A stretch of DNA of 64,000 nt from Allium sativum (lineage: Eukaryota > Streptophyta > Magnoliopsida > Asparagales > Amaryllidaceae): contig CM060910.1 of NCBI GenBank assembly GCA_030737875.1, forward strand, positions 631,519,303 to 631,583,302. The letters run 5' to 3'. This document shows, in pieces, positions 33,600-45,243 of this stretch. The notes under the pieces were generated by a model. The model did not search any database and had not been told where the DNA came from. It worked only from the letters and a program-made list of their open reading frames with translations. Positions within the stretch are counted from its first letter, which is position 1. Every line of letters begins with the position of its first letter. Both the position numbers and the translations under genes were made by a program.

Positions 33600-34560
33600 C
33601 TATTAAAACTTGAAATGATCAGCGATGACTAGACAACCTACAAGAAAGATCCTTAGATATGAAGGCAGTAGAAGGTGTCATCAGAAGGAAACAATCCATT
33701 TATCTATGTCACTACAGATCGCTAGACATCAGGAGGAGATGATGGAACGCCTCTTCCAAAGGGGAGCAGCTAGAATTCAAAAGCATGAAACTAAACCTGG
33801 TAGGTAGAGGAACATACTGGAGCAATTGGGGATGAACCTTGGACAAGGTCTGGGGATCAGCACCGTTCACCCATAGGAAGAAGCATTGGTCCCATGTAGG
33901 GATCGACGTCGATCCCAATTAGATGGGTGCACAACTTCGGTCGATCTTGGAGGGAACGTTGCATGACTTGTGGTTGGAACTGAATGTGTTGGCACAGATC
34001 GAGCAGTGGGTGCACGACATGAGTTATGTCGGAATTCCTTATGATGTAAATATGAGTCCTTTCACTCTCGATATTAGGCACGCTAGGAATCCATCGGATT
34101 TTCAGCTACCAGCACTAGGTACATATAATGGGAAATCAAATCCTATAACACACTTGATGTAATATATTAGACACACGAAAGTATTGGAAGCACTGATGAA
34201 AGTAGTGTCGTGGTATTTTCCTCTGTACTTAATGGATTTGGCAGCTTTCTGGTTCAAGAATTTTGGAAGAGGATCTATAAGAACTTGGAAAGAATCAATG
34301 ACATGTTTATGAGGCAGGTTCGGGTCCACATCTCGAGACACAGGAATGTAATAATATTGATAACAATAAAGGAAAGGTAGACGAGTCCCTTAGGGATTTC
34401 TTAACGAGGTTTAATGCGAGGATGACTTCAGTGGATAAATCAGATCCGTCTATAGTTTTGATGAGAACGATTCACTGAATCGCAGATAATACCGATTTTA
34501 AAGTGGCTTTGGAAAGGGATCCCGTCATGGATCTTGGGTTGTGACGAGCGCCCTTCATCG
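33600..34560 (+). pseudogene. Gag remnant of a Tat-like LTR retrotransposon
   Basis: A start frame at 33625 (MTRQPTRKILRYEG, then SLQIARHQEEMMERLFQRGA) is followed by scattered gag blocks in shifting frames. The clearest are FPLYLMDLAAFWFKNFGRGS with IRTWKESMTC at about 34212-34310, and DESLRDFLTRFNARMTSVDK at about 34380-34440. This order matches the gag of Tat/Athila-group Gypsy elements. Multiple stops and frameshifts break it. Downstream pol is absent; the sequence becomes unrecognisable before element B. A perfect 18-base palindrome lies at 33899-33916. Confidence 0.65.
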
Positions 34561-34811
34561 TCAGTGCTTATATACATAATAGCGTGTTGTACAAGCATCC
34601 GATCAATACAGGATGGTTGCCAAGGGAAAGAAGTAGAAGGAAAAATGAAATGGAAACTAAGAGAATTTAAAAAAGAAGGAATGAAATACCAAATCAATTA
34701 TAAAACTTGCCGTTTATCTCGCAGCGTATTAGACAAAATATAATTAAAATCACGTATATAAAACAAACAAGACAGTAATAGCTATATAAACCATATAACC
34801 AAAGTAGACAG

Positions 34812-37724
34812 TGTGACACCCCACGTCCGTTAATGTCACTCACTAAGGGAATGCATTAAGTTCCGTGAAGCGTTATAGGTAAATAAATACAGAATATTAC
34901 AAGACAGATATAAATAAGGTAGCAGCTGAATTTCAAATTTTTGTTTCAAACATAAATTATCACATCGTGGTTCAAAATATCATAAGTCACAAAAACCATT
35001 ACAATAAGATAACTGCTGTCTTATACCATCAGAGTACATAAATATATAAAATGCATAATTCCCTTAAAAAAGAGCTAAGCCATAGTAAAGACAAGAACTC
35101 AGCTGTACTTCAAAAGCAGCTCCAATAAGATGATAACCGAGTCTTGACTAAGCCTGAGAATTTCCTCCCTGCGAACCGGGGGGGGGGGAGGGGGGGAGGG
35201 GGAGGGACGGAAGAAAGAAGAGGAAACAAAAAGGGTCAGACATAAAGTCTAGCGAGTCCAGTTACTTTTAGTAAGTAAATAAGTAAAAGTAGCATGACAG
35301 ACATATAAGGTGGATAAGAAGGATAGCATCTTAAAAAGGTAAGCTTGACAAGGTAACCATGATGGAATATATATGCTTCACTAATGATTAGTCCGCACTG
35401 ACACTAGTACACCCAAAATGAGATGATCCCAACAACTATCAAACGGTAGGCATACATCCAGATGTATCCTAACTACTACCCTAATCGATCGGCTCCCTAA
35501 TCCACGTAGATACTCTGTGTCGGCCCCATTGTAGGATGTATTATGTCCTAAAGTGGCAACCCTTCGCTGATATGCACAGCCACATATCTACAGGTGTCAC
35601 AGTCGTCTTATCCCCTTCGGCCCGACTCATGCACACACATGGCCCGGTCGGTTTGCGCCGCCAACACCGTCCTCCACGTTTGGATCTCTTACAATCAGTC
35701 CAGTAAGCGTGCCCCTTCTCCGACCTAGTTCGAAGTAGATGTTGATATCTACTCCGGGTTACTGACTGAAACGGGTCCCACACAATATGATACAAGCTCT
35801 CCCCTTTGTCTTGTATCCCCCACTAGGTTTTCATTGGCTATGTATACCATTATGTGTCTTTAATTACATAACCTTGTCATTTCTACAAGTTATGCTTACC
35901 CTAAAAGGTATCTTTTAATTACATAACTTTATTATTTCTACCGGTTATGTATACTACTAGGTGTCTTTAATTACATAACCTTATCAGGTTAAATTTATGA
36001 GCCTATATGTAAATATTACCCTCCACCCCTCCGTTTTACTTAATCCACCCATTGTTCAACCAAATTTACTTAACCCCATCTTTAGTTTATATTCATACAA
36101 TCCATATGGATTCAACTAGATTGAGTATTCAAAGTTTATTACCATATTTTCATTTATGGTTACAGTATGCTAGACCTCCCACATTAAGCCTGCCATTTGT
36201 GGATGCTGGTTATGCTGGGCGTGTCCGGGCAGACTTATTCCACAAATTGGGCTTGACCTCGTGTCTTAGCGCATTTCGTATTTGTACACTTAGACCTCTC
36301 ACATTAAATTCAACACTTGCGGTCGCTGGATATGCCTGTTGGTTCCGGGCAAACTTCCACCGCAAGCGCAACCTAACCTCGTGTCATAAGTGTAGTTACA
36401 GTTTCTAATTACTGTAATTTATTATTATCCAATTTTTACCTATTCCCTTATAGGTATTCAATCCCTTATTCCCCTATTGAATTATATGTCCAATTTATGT
36501 TTATAAACATATTTCCAATTATGCCAATTCTAATATTTTCCCCCGTTCCCTATCTAGCGCATTCATAAAATTTGCGGCATGCCTAGGCTAGATAATAGAC
36601 TAGTCTTAAACGATAAAAGTGAAAGGTGATGGGAATATGACAAGAGTGATTGTTCTAACATAACTGGCATAAACATATACTAACATGGTGATAAGGTGAA
36701 CATATAAGCATAATTCTGATGAACTTGTGGTAGTTGCTAGTTCTAACATAACAAAGGTGTTAAGATAAACATGACAAGATCTAAATATGAATTTAGATGT
36801 CCAACAGGTTCAGATCTAATATGATAAGCACAATGGGATCTAAATAATAAGCTAGATCTGATTAACAATTAAGATGTCCACATACTTAGATCTAATAGTT
36901 TAAAAGTAGATCTGACACAAATAGGGTTTAACATCCACATCATAGAAATTACAATAGATCCAATAAGATAAAGGTTGATATCCAAGTTATAACAAATATT
37001 CGGAATGTCATATGTTCATAATTTACAACGGATCTAGTATAATTTGGTCACAAATCCAAACTATAGTCATATCAGGTTTACTTTTAAATATTCAAATCTA
37101 AAAGAAACTAAGAACTCACAGTGTTTGGATTAGAAAATAGAACTAGAGGAAGAATGGATCTTGAATCTCTAACTGATTAGCCTTATTTGATTGTTGTAGA
37201 AGATAAAGAATTCAGTTCAGTTCAGACACCAGCAACGTTTTGGCCTCCATTGATTTCCAGTGAAGAAAACAAGAGAAATGAACCTCTATACATAGCTTCC
37301 AGCCTCTTTGAAACCGACTGCCACCTCAGCCCTAGGGGGGTCGACCCATGGGTCGACACCCCCCTTGAGGGGTCGACCCCGGTGTCGACACCCCTCCTAT
37401 GGGGTCGACTCCCATAGGCGGGATTTTTCCCGCTTTCCCCCGATTTCTGCGATTTCGAATTTTGAATTCAAAATTTGAATTCCTGGACCCTATATACATA
37501 TACATATATATATATGTATATATATATAATTCTACGTGTATACAAACTTCAAACCTTCATAACTTCTTTATACGGTGTCCATTTTACGCAAAACAAATGT
37601 CTATCTTGACCAGAATTTCAAGACGGACGCAATGGCGTAGTCCGTTTCCCTTAATTATGAGTATTGAATTAATTATTATTTAATTTATCCTCTTTTAGTG
37701 TTGTTAAAATTACGGGGTGTTACA
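34812..37724 (-). repeat. 3' LTR of element B (2913 bp, full length)
   Basis: Matches 42834-44389 over both ends but carries an extra segment of about 1.4 kb (roughly 36027-37434) absent from the other LTR. Features include a G-rich run (35178-35207), an AGTAGAT/ATCTACT hairpin (35744-35763), a five-copy GTCGAC cluster (37340-37410) and an AT microsatellite (about 37497-37530). Confidence 0.9.
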
Positions 37725-37738
37725 TTTCCCACTACTTA
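37725..37738 (-). other. Polypurine tract of element B
   Basis: The plus strand reads TTTCCCACTACTTA next to the LTR edge, giving the purine-rich AGTGGGAAA in element orientation. A GAGATTTCGTCCCCGAAATCTC palindrome-like sequence follows at 37740-37761. Confidence 0.7.
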
Positions 37739-38281
37739 AGAGATTTCGTCCCCGAAATCTCTAAGTTGAGAAGAATGTATATCCTACCATCCATCACCCA
37801 TCTACTCATCCATCAATCATAGTCATCCATTGTCCTTAAAGACCTCTAATGCTTATGTGAACATATGCAAAGGTGTGTGTATATGTCCCAACACTAATGC
37901 GAAGATTAGGCGGTCTACTGATTCAGTCGACCTTCTTAGTGCAATGTATGTTAGTGCCATGAATCCAATATGTATGCAAATAATCCTATTACAACATGTA
38001 AGTTCTATATGGGTGCACAATCATTCGTCCAAATGCAACATCCATATGCTGATACATCCATTTTCGTCCATTAAAAGAAAGAAAAATGCACACACATTCA
38101 TATGCGGTATGAGAGTGATTGAGCCGATCTAGTGCCTAATGTGTGTGTATATGCATCCACGAGCAACCACTAGCAGACACTTGCATCCACTTGCATCCAT
38201 CAAACATAACATGTCTCAAATACATGTTTACAATCACGGAACTCCTATCTAAAGGTCGAAGATTCAAATGATAGGACATAC

Positions 38282-39087
38282 TTAAATGATAGATTCAAGC
38301 ATAGATAAAAGCTTCGGAAAAAAAGGAGTTAAGAACATACCCTCAAAAAGAAAAGGGTACGAAGAACGAATCCTATCTTCGATCTCCCAAGTTGCATCCT
38401 CTGGGTTATCTCCCCACTGAACCTTCATCAACTTGATCTCCTTATTGCGTAGCTTCCTAACTTCTGATCCAAGAATACGGGTAGGAACTCGTCTGACTGT
38501 TGCCTCCCGTTCTACTTCCACCTCTTCCAATATACTCGGCTCAACAACTTCTGCGGTATCATGTAAGCACTTCCGCAGATGAGAAACATGGAAAGCATCG
38601 TGAATGCCAGATAATCTCTCGGGTAGCTTTATTCTATAGGTCATTAGGCCAATCCTTTCTGTTATGGGAAATGGCCCTACAAATCTTGGAGCCAATTTCC
38701 TTGCAGATCCAAAGCGTACCACATTTCTTAAGGGTGATACCTTAATAAAGACTATATCTCCCACTTCAAATTCAATGTCATTCCTTCTCTTGTCTGCATA
38801 GGATTTCTGCCTATCTTGAGCGGTCTTCATTCGTCGCCTAATGAGATCAATCTTCTCAGATGTTTCTCTAACCATATCTGGCCAAGCAATAGTCTTTCTG
38901 TAGATTCCCACCAACAAGTTGGTGATCTACACGGTCGTCCATATAAGGCTTCAAAAGGTGTCATGCCAATGCTAGCTTGGTAACTGTTGTTGTAGGCGAA
39001 CTCCACTAAAGGAAGATGCTCTTCCCAAGTACCTCCGAAGTCTAGGATACACAGCCTTAGAAGGTCTTCTAGGACTCTGTTCACCCT
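38282..39087 (-). pseudogene. Element B integrase C-terminal part with GPF motif and chromodomain
   Basis: Frame 38827-39084 continues the integrase core after the stop at 39088 (RVLEDLLRLC, then EFAYNNSYQASIGMTPFEAL and YGRPCRSPTCWWEST). A frameshift near 38880-38920 moves to frame 38282-38917, which carries DRQKSYADKRRNDIEFEVGD, the GPF module (LAPRFVGPFPITERIG) and a chromodomain-like end (NKEIKLMKVQWGDNPEDATW). The chromodomain is thought to steer integration toward particular chromatin in this clade. The frame then ends with an unrelated-looking hydrophobic tail. Confidence 0.85.
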
Positions 39088-39618
39088 CTACGTTTGTCCA
39101 TCGGTCTGCGGATGATAAGCTGTGCTCAAACATAACTGTGTGCCTAATGCTTCTTGCAAGCTTCTCCAAAATTCACTAGTAAAGATGGGGTCACGATCAC
39201 TTATAATACTGGAAGGCACCCCATGAAGATGAACTATCTCTTGAACATAAAGCGCCGCTAACCATGCCGCCATCCTCTTGCTCTTAATCGGGATGAAATG
39301 AGCGCTTTTTGTAAGTCCGTCTACAACCACCCAAATGTTGGTATTGCCCTTCTTTGATCTAGGCAACCCATATATGAAATCCATAGTGACGCTCTCCCAC
39401 TTCCATTGCGGAACCTCCAAAGGATGAAGCAAACCACCGGGCTTCTTTTGTTCAGCTTTTACTTGCTGGCAAACCATACATTGAGAAACAAATTCCGCCA
39501 CATCCCTCTTCATCCCAGCCCAAAATAAAACCCTCTTCATATCCTTGTACATCTTATCGCCACCTGGATGCATAGTCATCTTAGAATGATGAGCTTCTTC
39601 TAGGACTGTCTTTATCAA
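39088..39618 (-). pseudogene. Element B integrase zinc-binding domain and catalytic core, ends at an in-frame stop
   Basis: The 176-residue frame has the HHCC zinc-binding module (histidines near residues 10-17, C47 and C50) and two catalytic aspartates, D80 ([10 protein letters not shown]) and D141 (IISDRDPIF). The third catalytic residue should follow DGQT. Here that codon is TAG (plus 39088-39090) and the reading continues as RVNRVLEDL. The spacing from D141 is exactly the DX35E of the family, so the stop replaces the catalytic glutamate itself. Confidence 0.88.
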
Positions 39619-39789
39619 GCTCCCAATTCGGGGAACACAAAACCTCTCGTCTCATCGTAACCACCCCTTACCTTCTGTGGAATATCTACTGAGGTGACTA
39701 GAAGTCTCCCCTTTACTGAGTTTGTCCAAGATATCTAAAATTTGCGTATCCTATCGCTGCGAAGTTCCTACTTGATCCATAAGAGTAGG

Positions 39790-41046
39790 TCATATCTCCA
39801 GTGATGCTAATAAGCCAGGCAAAAGCTCGGTAGAAGGTCTAAAGTCAAAAGCTGATATAAACTCCAAGCTTTTCCTTTCTACAAACAAAGGGCTTAAGAC
39901 CATCCTTTGCCTACTTAGCGCGTCTACTACAACATTACCCTTGCCAAGGGTATAAGCGATCTCGAAGACATAAGATGACAAGAACTCCATCCACCTTTGC
40001 TGCCTCAAATTAAGATCCTTCTGAGAGAACAAGTACTTGAGAGATTTATGATCAGTATACAATTCGAACTTCTCTCCAAGCAAATAATGGTGCCACATCT
40101 TAAGCACAAACACAATGGCAGCTAGCTCAAAGTCGTGGGTTGGGTAGTTCTTTTCATGAACCCTTAGTTGTCTTCCTCCATAGCATACTACCCTTCCCTC
40201 TTGCATCAGAACCGCACCAAGCCCTGTACCACACGCATCGGTGTATACTGTGAATACTTTATTTCCATCGGGCAAGGTCAAGACTGGGACTGTTGTCAGA
40301 GCCCTCTTCAGCCTTTGGAAAGAAACATCACAATCTATATCCCACGAAAACGCCAGATTCTTCTCCGTCAGCCTGGTGAGTGCGGCTGATATCTTTGCGA
40401 AGTCCTTGATGAACTTCCTATAATATCCTGCCAACCCCAAAAAGCTTCTCACCTCCGTTGCATTCTTTGGGATCTGCCAATCTTGCACTGCAACAACCTT
40501 TGCGGGATCTACAGCTATCCATTCTTTGGAAACCACGTGCCCTAAGAATTTCACTTCTTTTCTCCAAAAATGACATTTGGAGTACTTTGCCTTAAGCTGA
40601 TGCGCACGTAGAGTTTTTAATACTTCTCTCAAATGCTGGGCATGCTCTTCCTTGCTCTTTGATAAGATCAGGATATCATCAACAAAGACTACGACAAATT
40701 TGTTTAGGAACTCCCGAAACACCCTACTCATCGGATCAACAAAATAGGCGGGTGCATTCGTCAACCCAAAAGGCATTACAAGCCATTTAAAGAAACCATT
40801 TGGAGTCCTAAAAGCTGTTTTATCAATACTGTCCTCGGCCACCCTCAGCTGATGAAATCCTGTGGCCAAGTCTAATTGATAAAAAACTGATGCACCAACA
40901 AGCTGATCAAATAAATCATCTATCCTTAGGAGTGGGTGCCTGTTCTTCTTAGTGAGTTTATTCAACTCTCTATAATCTATACACAAACGAAGTGAGCCAT
41001 CCGCCTTGGTTGCGAATACAACTGGAGCACCCCATTCAGATATGCT
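39790..41046 (-). pseudogene. Element B reverse transcriptase and RNase H (long open frame)
   Basis: An open segment of roughly 418 codons encodes RT then RNase H. Counting from the first TTG-encoded residue at 40986, the RT shows CIDYRELNK, the palm aspartate in LDLATGF (D39), and the catalytic FVDD at 101-104 (usually YVDD/FIDD). RNase H has its four acidic residues at D250 (YTDA), E287 (ELAA), D312 (TDH) and D355 (DALSR). The N-terminal part ([16 protein letters not shown]) lies upstream in the same frame and is cut by a TGA at 41047-41049. All catalytic residues seem intact, so inactivation comes from stops elsewhere. Confidence 0.9.
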
Positions 41047-41399
41047 TCATCTGATAAATCCTTTCTCAAGTTGCTCCCCTACTTGCTTACTCAACTCCCT
41101 CCTTTCCCTCGGGGCCATATGACGCACTGGTAATGCAACTGGTTTTGCATTGTCCACTAGATATATACTAAAATCGATCTCGCGCCTCGGAGGTAAACCC
41201 CGTACTCATCAAAAACATCAGAATAATCTCGGATTACTGGAACAAATTGCAAATCATCAATGGATGCATCAAGAGACTCTAGGAAGCTAAGCATGACGGA
41301 CCCTTGCGGGTCGCAAGAAATCTCGAGGGTCCTCCCATGATAGGTCAGAAGCCTAACAACCCTCCTCTCACAATCCAGAATGGCACCATATGAGGTTAT
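41047..41399 (-). pseudogene. Element B pol linker between protease and RT, disrupted
   Basis: The translation shows ALPVRHMAPRERRELSKQVG with QLEKGFIR before the TGA at 41047, matching the lead-in to RT in Gypsy elements. Protease-linked sequence (ITSYGAILDCERRVVRLLTY) follows the TAG at 41400. Frames shift in between (about 41160-41210). Confidence 0.7.
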
Positions 41400-41954
41400 C
41401 TAGTCCATCTCTAGAATCAACCCATAGCACATGAACCCGAGTACATATGCGTCGCACTCAAACTCGACGCCTAAAATAGATATCCTCAAACCCCGACAGA
41501 TCATAGATAAGTGAGCCGAACCACCAATGGGGTTTGAGACAACTACGGGATCCCCTACCATACTAGTATTTAAGTGCAGAGATTCAACTACAGAACTAGA
41601 CATAAACGAATGTGAAGCTCCAGAATCGAAAAGAGTTCTAATAGGGTGACTGGAAAGAGAAATCAAACCTTCCACGGAAATTTTCGTACCTCTGTCTGAA
41701 GCACTGGTCGCGAGAACATTCACTTGGCCTCCGGAAGTTCTTGCTCTTTGACCTTGTCCCTGTTTCTTCGGGCACTCCTTAGCAAAGTGTCTGACTTTCT
41801 CACAATTAAAGCAAGAATTCTTCCTTTTCTTGCAGTCCTTCACTAAGTGACCCTCACGTCCACAATTGTGACACTTCCTCTGATCCTTAGCCTTGTCATT
41901 CTTTCCGCCTTTCTTCTGTTGCTGTTGTTGTTGTTGCTGCCTTTTTTGGGCCAT
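41400..41954 (-). pseudogene. Element B nucleocapsid and protease
   Basis: The 184-residue frame starts with a poly-glutamine run (residues 6-13). CCHC knuckle 1 is C28, C31, H36, C41. Knuckle 2 is C48, C51, H56, C61 with Val where Gly is usual (CEKVRH). The protease active site is DSGA at 110-113 (TLFDSGASHSF). The frame stops just after LILEMD with a TAG where relatives keep a tryptophan codon (MDWL). It overlaps the preceding gag frame by about 110 bp in another frame, indicating a frameshift. Confidence 0.85.
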
Positions 41955-42731
41955 ACCTTCTTATTTTGTGTTGTTTCCTCAGCCTTTACTTCCTTCTTTT
42001 CTTCTTTGTCTTCCTCATGCATTAAGGTCATATCAACAAGCCTTTCAAAAGTAGCTCCCATAGGAATGTGGGACATAGCTAACCCATGAAGAGGTTCATT
42101 TAGTCCTTTGACAAACTGCAAGGCTTTCTTGTGCGGAGTGTCTACAAGCTCTAATCCAAATCTTGTCAGCTGATTGAATTTGTTAACATGTTCTTTAACA
42201 ATCATGCTCCCTTGCTTGAGCATCTAGAGCTTCCCTATTTGCATGCTTTTCTCAGCTTGGGAAAGAAACTTCATTTCGAACCTCATCCTAAAATCTTTCC
42301 AAGTTTCAACCGGACATCCCGCTTGGGTTACTTCCCACCAGTAGAAGCTTCATCTTTCAGTAGCCAGGGAGCTAACTGAATCTTCCTTCTATCATCCACT
42401 TCAAAAATTCCGAATAGATCCTCTCTATTTCTTTCAGCCAGTTTCTTGCTTCCACGAATGTCTCAGTACCGCGGAATGCCTTTCCTCCCATGGAACAAAA
42501 GTCCTTATATATCTTAGCGAAGTTATCAGCGCGTGGAAGGGGAGGAGGAATGACGGATGCAGCTGGGGGAGGAACGTCGGGCTGACCACCGGTAGGCGTC
42601 ATGGCCTCTAAATACCAACGATACCAACCCGGTATCGTAACACCCTCAGGAAGATTAGGAATGTTAGGTTCCCCAGACATGCTGAAGGACTGAAGGATAT
42701 TACATATGGCTTTGGGGGAATATGCTTTCAT
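41843..42731 (-). pseudogene. Element B gag capsid region in two broken frames
   Basis: Frame 42372-42731 carries the gag N-terminus; the likely start is the Met of MSGEPNIPNLPEG. It includes FRGTETFVEARNWLKEIERI. A frameshift follows. Another frame reads AGCPVETWKDFRMRFEMKFL, hits a TAG before 42223, then continues as frame 41843-42223 (VKEHVNKFNQLTRFGLELVD, then KALQFVKGLNEPLHGLAMSH). The pieces follow the order of a gag domain but cannot be translated as one protein. Confidence 0.8.
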
Positions 42732-42819
42732 AATAGACTTTTCCTTTTTGAAAAATGCTTTCTCAAAATCTCTTTGAAAATAATTTTTCTAAAACTTTTA
42801 TCTAATCTGGTAACCTTCA

Positions 42820-42831
42820 GCTCTGATACCA
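42820..42831 (-). other. Primer binding site of element B
   Basis: The plus strand reads GCTCTGATACCA, two bases from the TGTGACACC edge of the 5' LTR. Same tRNA type as elements A and C. Confidence 0.92.
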
Positions 42832-42833
42832 AG

Positions 42834-44113
42834 TGTGACACCCCACATCCGTTAATGTCACTCTCTAAGGGAATGCATTAAGTTCCGTGAAGAGTTATAG
42901 GTAAACAGACACAGAATATTACAAGACAGATATAAATAAGATAATAGCGGAATTTCAAATTTTTATTTCAAACATAAATTATCACATCGTGGTTCAAAAT
43001 ACCATAAGTCATAAAAACCATTACAATAAGATTACTACTTTCTTGTACCATCAGAGTACATAAATATATAAAATGCATAATTCCCCAAAAAAAGAGCTAA
43101 GCCATAGTAAAGACAAAAACTCGAGTTGTACTTCAAAAGCAGCTCCAACAGGATGATAACCGAGTCTTGATTAAGCCTGAGAATTTCCTCCCTGCGAACC
43201 GGGGGGGGGGGGGGGAACGGAAGAAAGAAGAGGAAAAACAAAAAGGGTCAGACATAAAGTATAGCGAGTCTAGTTACTTTTAGTAAGTAAATAAGTAAAA
43301 GTAGCATGACAGACATATAAGGTGGATAAGAGGGATAGCATCTTAAAAAGGTAAACTTGACAAGGTAACCATGATGGAATATATATGCTTCACTAATGAT
43401 TACTCTGCAATGATAATAGGACACCCAAAATGAGATGATCCCAACAACTATCAAACGGTAGGGTTAGGCATACGTCCAGATGTATCCTAACTACTACCCT
43501 AATCGATCGGCTCCCTAATCCGCGTAGATACTCTGTGCCAGCCCCACCGTAGGATGTATCATGTCCTAAAGTGGCAACCCTTCGCTGGTATGCACAGCCA
43601 CATATCTACAGGTGTCACGGTCGTCTTATCCCCTTCGGCCTGGCTCATGCACGCACATGGCCCAGTCGGTTTGCGCCGCCAACACCGTCCTCCACATTTG
43701 GATCTCTTACAATCAGTCCAGTAAGCGTGCCCCTTCTCCGACCTAGTTCGGAGTAGATGTTGATATCTACTCCGGGTTACTGACTGAAATGGGTCCCACA
43801 CAATATGATACAAGCTCTCCCCTTTGTCTTGTATCCCGCACTAGGTTTTCATTGGCTATGTATACCATTAGGTGTCTTTAATTACATAACCTTGTCATTT
43901 CTACAAGTTATGCTTACCCTAAAAGGTATCTTTTAATTACATAACTTTATTATTTCTATCGGTTATGTATACTTCTAGGTGTCTTTAATTACATAACGTT
44001 ATCGGGTTAAGTTTGTGGGCCTATATGTAAATATAACTCTGTCATTTCTACAAGTTATGCTTCCCCCTGATTTCTGCGATTTTGAATTTTGAATTCAAAT
44101 TTTGAATTCCTGG

Positions 44114-44167
<54 letters not shown>

Positions 44168-44389
44168 TGTGTGTGTGTGTGTATGCATATATAATTCTGC
44201 GCGTATACAAATTTCAAACCTTCATAACTTCTTCATACAGTGTCTGTTTTACGCAAACTAAATGTCTATCTTGACCAGAATTTCGAGATAGACGCAATGG
44301 CGCAGTCCGTTTCCCTTAATTCTGAGTATTAAATTAATTATTATTTAATTAATCCTTTTTTAGTGTTGTTAAAATTACGGGGTGTTACA
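42834..44389 (-). repeat. 5' LTR of element B with a large internal deletion (1556 bp)
   Basis: Both ends match the 3' LTR, but about 1.4 kb is missing. At the junction (44035-44062) sits a 28-bp filler, AACTCTGTCATTTCTACAAG and onward. This nearly repeats 43889-43916 of the same LTR. A long AT then GT microsatellite (44119-44181) and a G run (43201-43215) are longer or shorter than their partners in the 3' LTR. Confidence 0.88.
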
Positions 44390-44394
44390 GACAG

Positions 44395-45243
44395 ACCCAT
44401 AAAGTGATATAAAATGGGAATATAGTTTATACAAGTGATAGATAAACTCAACTGGTAAATTGCCTCTAATAATAATAATTCAACATTGTCAAGGCTCCAT
44501 AGTGTTAAACAATGGAATTAACGATAATAATAAAGTATAAATATGAAAAAACATCACCTTCTGCTGATCCATCTGCTTAGCTTCTAATAATGTTCACACA
44601 CCCGTTATCTAGTCTACTCGTTTAACAGGACTGGAGGTAATAAGAAGCAAAACATGAAATCTCATGTCAAACAACAATCTGGTGTGAGTGATAAATAATC
44701 TCAAAAACTATAAGAGTCGTATTAATATATGAAATAGTGAGTATGAAGAAACATACCTGACCCATTTTTACACCCATAGAGTTAGCACGTATAGAAATGT
44801 ACTACTCTATGATCATCATGGGTATACTCTGTAAAATGGTACTCGGGTGTCTAAATACCAGTTAGTGAAATCAACGTCGTGTGGCGTCACTAAAGCAGTA
44901 GCAATGAAACAAACATAACATCAATCTTCCATTGTTGCATCCACTCACTCAACACATCAAGTATATTGTACCCAGTACTTCAGCTACCCAATCCATCGAG
45001 GTACTGACATTTTCTAACATCGACGAACTCTACCATACTATGCACTGCGTCACAACATCAACATATTATAATGGATAACTCTTCCTAGTCCAAAACATCA
45101 ACAGGTTTTGGAGTCTAAGCGGATTAGTTCAAAACGTTAACATGTCGTGATCCATCCTCGTGCCCTACTATCAAAGGTGTACCAAAGTACCAAATATCAA
45201 TGAACCCTTTACACACGTTCTCCATAGAAAAATCTATATATGG
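44395..45243. repeat. Diverged LTR fragment related to the LTR of element A
   Basis: Several blocks run parallel to the start of element A's LTR: CTAGTCTRCTCGT, GGTAATAAGAAG, GTCA(A/G)AC and GAGTTAGCAC, in the same order. Terminal ends are not seen. Hairpins include ACATGA/TCATGT (44652-44667) and TCCAAAAC/GTTTTGGA (45089-45112). No coding sequence. Confidence 0.55.

Larger units (their letters stand above)
34812..44389 (-). mobile_element. Element B: complete but inactive Tekay-type Gypsy retrotransposon
   Basis: The boundaries are TGTGACACC (34812) and GGTGTTACA (44389), flanked by the 5-bp target duplication GACAG (34807-34811 and 44390-44394). The minus-strand order is 5' LTR (42834-44389), primer site, gag, protease, RT, RNase H, integrase with chromodomain, polypurine tract, 3' LTR (34812-37724). 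This pol order with a C-terminal chromodomain defines a chromovirus; the RT/RNase H sequence looks Tekay/Del-like. Several stops and frameshifts disrupt every reading frame group, so the copy is not autonomous. Confidence 0.93.

Noticed and set aside
35541..35795. 84-residue minus frame in the LTR of element B, also at 43559-43813
   Set aside because: Identical layout in both LTRs is explained by LTR duplication. No known domain and no gag-like features.
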